NCBI GenBank assembly: GCA_947179195.1
Contig: CAMXAS010000032.1
Location: forward strand, 1-10,013
DNA: 10,013 bases
Reading direction: 5' to 3'
From: an uncultured Bacteroidales bacterium
GTDB lineage: Bacteria > Bacteroidota > Bacteroidia > Bacteroidales > P3
A program made the translations under genes and the position numbers. Positions within the stretch are counted from its first letter, which is position 1. Each line of letters opens with the position of its first letter. Below, piece after piece: positions 7,228-10,013 of the stretch. Below the pieces are notes generated by a model. The model searched no databases. It had not been told where the DNA came from and saw nothing but the letters and a program-made list of their open reading frames with translations.

Positions 7228-8262
7228 TTAGACCGTCATTTCGCCGCGCAGGGGCGTGCTCAGCAGACGGCGGGTTTCCTCGAACGGACGGCGCAGGCCC
7301 AACACGTACATCATTTTCGTGACGGCGGCTTCGGTCGTCATGTCGTAGCCGCTCACCACGCCCGCGGCTTTCAGCGGGTTGCTCGCGGCGTATTTGCCCA
7401 TTTCCACGGCGCCTTCGGTGCATTGCGTCACGTTGAGGATGGCGATGCCGCGTTTTACGGCGTCCGCCAGCGTCTGCGCGAAGGCGGGGGAGGTGGGGGC
7501 GTTGCCCGAACCATAGGTGGCCAGCACGACGCCTTTCAGTCCCGGCGTGTTGAGTATCAGGCCCAGGGTTCCGGCGCTCATGCCCGGATGCACCTTGACG
7601 ATAAGCACGTTGACTTCCAAGTCGGTATGCGCGACAAGCCGTTTGCCGTCGGCCGGATGTCCGGCGGGGGCGGGGCAATACCATTTGATATGGACGCCCG
7701 ACTGGGCCAGCGGCGGGAAATTGGCCGACACGAACGCGCTGAAACTCTCCGCGCTGAATTTGGTGATGCGGTTGCCGCGGAACAGCCGGCTGCCGAACAC
7801 GACGGCCACTTCCCGCAACAGGGCCTGCCCGTTTTCGTCCGTGGCGGCGGCCATTTCAAGCGCGTTGATGAGGTTGTCCTTGCCGTCGCTCCGCAATACG
7901 CCGATGGGCAGTTGCGAGCCCGTCAGGATAACCGGTTTGTCGAGGTTCTCCAACATGAAACTCAGGGCGGAAGCCGTGTAGGCCATCGTATCGGTACCGT
8001 GCAGCACGACGAAGCCGTCGAAGTCTGCATAGCGTTTTTCGATGACCTGCGCGATATGGATCCAGCCGTCCGGCCCCATGTCCGACGAGTCGATGAGGTG
8101 TTCGAAGCAATAGGCTTCGATGTCGGCGCCTATGGACGACAGGCCGGGTACGGCCTCTATGAGGTTCTGGAAATCGAAAGGCGACAGGCTGCCGGTTTCG
8201 GGGTCCTGCACCATGCCGATGGTGCCGCCCGTATAGATAATGAGGATGCGTCGGTTTTTCAT
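7228..8262 (-). CDS. ansA: Type I L-asparaginase
   Basis: This enzyme hydrolyses L-asparagine to aspartate and ammonia, in the cytoplasm for type I. The 344-residue protein has no signal peptide and starts directly with the catalytic loop YTGGTIGM at 10-17, where Thr14 is the expected nucleophile. DSSDM at 58-62 binds substrate, HGTDTM at 88-93 carries the second catalytic Thr90 and Asp91, and RGNRITK ends in the catalytic Lys168. TYGSGNAP (249-256), NVTQC (277-281) and the C-terminal RGEMT also match E. coli cytoplasmic AnsA, as does the length (E. coli about 338). The start codon is fixed by this short N-terminus. A perfect -7 box lies only five bases upstream, suggesting a leaderless or nearly leaderless transcript. 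The gene is divergent from tnaA and lies upstream of secDF on the same strand. Confidence 0.95.
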   Translation of the reverse strand: MKNRRILIIYTGGTIGMVQDPETGSLSPFDFQNLIEAVPGLSSIGADIEAYCFEHLIDSSDMGPDGWIHIAQVIEKRYADFDGFVVLHGTDTMAYTASALSFMLENLDKPVILTGSQLPIGVLRSDGKDNLINALEMAAATDENGQALLREVAVVFGSRLFRGNRITKFSAESFSAFVSANFPPLAQSGVHIKWYCPAPAGHPADGKRLVAHTDLEVNVLIVKVHPGMSAGTLGLILNTPGLKGVVLATYGSGNAPTSPAFAQTLADAVKRGIAILNVTQCTEGAVEMGKYAASNPLKAAGVVSGYDMTTEAAVTKMMYVLGLRRPFEETRRLLSTPLRGEMTV

Positions 8263-8267
8263 AACCG

Positions 8268-8275
8268 CAAAATTA
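8268..8275 (-). promoter_or_regulatory. ansA -7 promoter box
   Basis: The minus strand reads TAATTTTG, a full match to TAnnTTTG, ending five bases before the ansA ATG. Transcription would begin at or next to the start codon. The region where a -33 element should lie (about 8295-8300) is AT-rich without a clear TTG, and it falls inside the tnaA promoter spacer. Confidence 0.55.
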
Positions 8276-8282
8276 GGGAAAA

Positions 8283-8314
8283 TTCGGTTATTAAAATAAT
8301 TTGTATTAACTTTG
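8283..8314 (+). promoter_or_regulatory. tnaA promoter (-33 TTCG, -7 TAACTTTG)
   Basis: TAACTTTG (8307-8314) is an exact Bacteroidetes -7 box. TTCG (8283-8286), one mismatch from TTTG, lies 20 bases upstream. The expected start near 8320 leaves a leader of about 36 bases that is A-rich before the ATG and has no Shine-Dalgarno sequence, as is common for strongly expressed Bacteroidetes genes. The leader is far too short for a TnaC-type attenuator. Confidence 0.72.
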
Positions 8315-8356
8315 TAGGCAGTTTGTTTTTCAGGAAAAAATTAAAAACACAATACT

Positions 8357-9730
8357 ATGGAATTACCTTTCGCAGAATCTTGGAAAATCAAGATGGTGGA
8401 GCCTATCCGCAAAAGCACGCGCGAACAGCGTGAAAAATGGCTCAAGGAAGCACATTACAATGTGTTCCAACTCAAATCCGAACAAGTTTACATCGACTGC
8501 ATCACCGACTCCGGTACCGGTTCGATGAGCGACCGTCAATGGGCGGCCATGATGATGGGCGACGAAAGCTATGCCGGCGCCTCGTCCTTCTTCCGCCTCA
8601 AAGACACCATCACGCGCATCACGGGCTTTGAGTATGTGATCCCGACCCACCAGGGCCGTGCCGCCGAAAACGTATTGTTCAGCCACTTGGTAACCGCCGG
8701 TTCGGTGGTGCCCGGTAACTCGCACTTCGACACCACCAAGGGCCACATCGAAAGCCGAAAGGCCACCGCGCTCGACTGCACGATTGACGAAGCCAAAGAC
8801 ACCCAGCTCGAACTCCCCTTCAAGGGCAACGTGGATCCCAAAAAGTTGGAAAAGGCCTTGGCTGAACACGCCGACAAGGTGCCTTTCATCATCGTTACCG
8901 TTACCAACAACACCGCCGGCGGCCAGCCCGTTTCGATGCAGAACCTGCGCGAAGTAAGGGCCATCGCCGACAAATACAAGAAACGCCTTATCCTCGACTC
9001 CGCCCGTTTCGCCGAAAACGCCTACTTTATCAAGACCCGCGAAAAAGGCTACGAAAACAAGACGATTAAGGAAATCGTCAAGGAAATGTTCTCGCTTGCC
9101 GACGGTATGACCATGTCGGCCAAGAAAGACGGTATCGTGAACATGGGCGGTTTCATCGCCACCCGTCACGAAGACTGGTACGAAGGCGCCAAGCGTTTCT
9201 GCATTCCTTTCGAAGGCTACCTCACCTACGGCGGTATGAACGGCCGTGATATGGACGCTTTGGCTGTCGGCTTGGACGAAAACACCGAGTTCGACAACCT
9301 CGAAACCCGTATCAAACAGGTGGAATACCTGGCCAAACGCTTCGACGAATTCGGCATTCCCTACCAGCGTCCTGTCGGTGGTCACGCCATCTTCGTAGAT
9401 GCCACGCGTATCCTCACCCAGGTTCCCAAGGAAGAATTCCCCGCCCAGACGCTCACCACCGAGCTTTATCTGGAAGCCGGTATCCGTGGTTGCGAAATCG
9501 GTTATATCCTGGCGGACCGCGACCCCGTTACGCGCGAAAACCGTTTCGGTGGCCTCGACCTGCTCCGTCTCTGCATCCCGCGCCGTGTATATACCAACAA
9601 CCACATGGACGTGATTGCCGTGGCCATGAAGAACGTGTTTGACCGTCGCGACCAAATCAAACGCGGTGTCAAGATTGTTTGGGAAGCCGAGTTGATGCGT
9701 CACTTTACGGTTAAATTGGAGAAGTTGTAA
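8357..9730 (+). CDS. tnaA: Tryptophanase (tryptophan indole-lyase)
   Basis: A pyridoxal-phosphate enzyme that splits L-tryptophan into indole, pyruvate and ammonia in the cytoplasm. The 457-residue protein is collinear with E. coli TnaA (471) and with tyrosine phenol-lyase. Shared motifs are DSGTGSMSD at 51-59, PTHQGRAAE at 96-104, DSARFAENAYF at 214-224 and SAKKDG at 254-259, in which Lys257 should carry the cofactor. Three positions that separate the two activities are all of tryptophanase type: Asp125 (FDTT, Thr in the tyrosine enzyme), Ile381 (EIG, Arg in the tyrosine enzyme) and His449 (RHFT, Phe in the tyrosine enzyme). A stretch before FDTT is about ten residues shorter than in E. coli, resembling tyrosine phenol-lyase length. 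No tnaB-type permease or tnaC leader is adjacent. The gene has its own promoter and terminator. Confidence 0.95.
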   Translation: MELPFAESWKIKMVEPIRKSTREQREKWLKEAHYNVFQLKSEQVYIDCITDSGTGSMSDRQWAAMMMGDESYAGASSFFRLKDTITRITGFEYVIPTHQGRAAENVLFSHLVTAGSVVPGNSHFDTTKGHIESRKATALDCTIDEAKDTQLELPFKGNVDPKKLEKALAEHADKVPFIIVTVTNNTAGGQPVSMQNLREVRAIADKYKKRLILDSARFAENAYFIKTREKGYENKTIKEIVKEMFSLADGMTMSAKKDGIVNMGGFIATRHEDWYEGAKRFCIPFEGYLTYGGMNGRDMDALAVGLDENTEFDNLETRIKQVEYLAKRFDEFGIPYQRPVGGHAIFVDATRILTQVPKEEFPAQTLTTELYLEAGIRGCEIGYILADRDPVTRENRFGGLDLLRLCIPRRVYTNNHMDVIAVAMKNVFDRRDQIKRGVKIVWEAELMRHFTVKLEKL

Positions 9731-9758
9731 TCGTCTGTGTGACGGACAACGTATAGCG

Positions 9759-9805
9759 AAAAGCGACGTCGGGGGCCGGAGACGGTCTGCGATGTCGCTT
9801 TTTTT
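9759..9805 (+). terminator. Rho-independent terminator after tnaA
   Basis: A 12-bp stem with one G-T wobble (9759-9770, AAAAGCGACGTC, with 9791-9802, GATGTCGCTTTT) encloses a 20-base loop and runs into seven T (9799-9805). It starts 28 bases after the tnaA stop. The next gene begins only 17 bases after the T run, so partial read-through may be needed to express it. Confidence 0.85.
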
Positions 9806-9822
9806 CGTGAAAATCGGTTGTA

Positions 9823-10013
9823 ATGGAACGTAATCCGAAGCCCGTCTTGCACGTGGCCCTGTTGCAGACCTGTCCCGCCTGGGGCGACGCCGGCGCGAGT
9901 TGCGCGGCGGCGGAGCGGCTGTTGCGTCCATTGACGGAAGTCTCGGCGGCGGAGCGGCCCGACTTGGTCGTGCTGCCGGAGATGTTCGCCACCGGTTTCG
10001 GTTTGCCGATAGC
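9823..10013 (+). CDS. Carbon-nitrogen hydrolase (nitrilase superfamily, possible omega-amidase), cut by the right edge
   Basis: Only the first 63 residues are present. They match the N-terminus of nitrilase-superfamily amidases: a first beta strand VLHVALLQ (8-15), Trp20 and Asp22, then DLVVLPEMFATGF (47-59), in which Glu53 is the catalytic glutamate of the Glu-Lys-Cys triad; the Lys and Cys lie beyond the edge. The PEMF-TGF form resembles E. coli YafV and other omega-amidases, which deamidate alpha-keto acid amides such as 2-oxosuccinamate and 2-oxoglutaramate. The Asn commonly found after Trp-x-Asp is not obvious here. An in-frame stop just upstream (9808-9810) and no alternative start codon between fix the ATG at 9823. 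No Shine-Dalgarno sequence and no -7 box are seen between tnaA and this gene. Superfamily confident; substrate unknown. Confidence 0.85.
   Translation, partial: MERNPKPVLHVALLQTCPAWGDAGASCAAAERLLRPLTEVSAAERPDLVVLPEMFATGFGLPI

Noticed and set aside
8357..9730. tnaA considered as tyrosine phenol-lyase instead of tryptophanase
   Set aside because: The three discriminating positions (Asp125, Ile381, His449) are all of tryptophanase type, despite the overall length being close to that of the tyrosine enzyme.
8363..9931. A 522-codon open frame antisense to tnaA
   Set aside because: Phase-aligned shadow of tnaA codons with no recognisable motif; tnaA itself has full-length family identity.

Overview
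The window looks like a chromosomal segment of a fairly GC-rich member of the Bacteroidetes, most likely Bacteroidales. The reasons are a Bacteroidetes-type long PurM, a fused SecDF, an outer-membrane TPR/PD40/OmpA protein of the type found near the type IX secretion apparatus, and several promoter -7 boxes matching the Bacteroides consensus TAnnTTTG. An indole-producing, GC-rich gut lineage such as Alistipes would fit, but the genus is a guess. I see no mobile element, CRISPR array, tRNA or rRNA. No gene-free stretch exceeds 300 bases; the longest, at the left edge, is 200 bases.

Layout. Positions 1-200 hold a terminator and a possible outward-facing promoter. Four genes lie on the minus strand, read from right to left: ansA (asparaginase I, 7228-8262), secDF (3987-7118), an OmpA-family envelope protein (1419-3890) and purM (201-1391). 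On the plus strand are tnaA (tryptophanase, 8357-9730) and the first 63 codons of a nitrilase-superfamily amidase (9823 to the right edge).

Transcription units. ansA and tnaA are divergent, with closely packed promoters in a 94-base gap. secDF has its own promoter just after ansA and ends at a strong hairpin terminator. The OmpA-family gene and purM form a two-gene unit with a 27-base gap, ending at a hairpin at 122-167. tnaA is followed by a good terminator, only 17 bases before the amidase start codon.

Functionally, the right third is about nitrogen release from amino acids: asparaginase, tryptophanase and a possible omega-amidase. The middle is about the cell envelope: Sec motor and a peptidoglycan-linked outer-membrane or periplasmic protein. 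The left end is purine synthesis. Most of this is conserved housekeeping. The most unusual signal is the C-terminus of the OmpA-family protein, which reads like a retropepsin-type aspartic protease domain whose catalytic Asp-Thr-Gly has become Asn-Glu-Lys.
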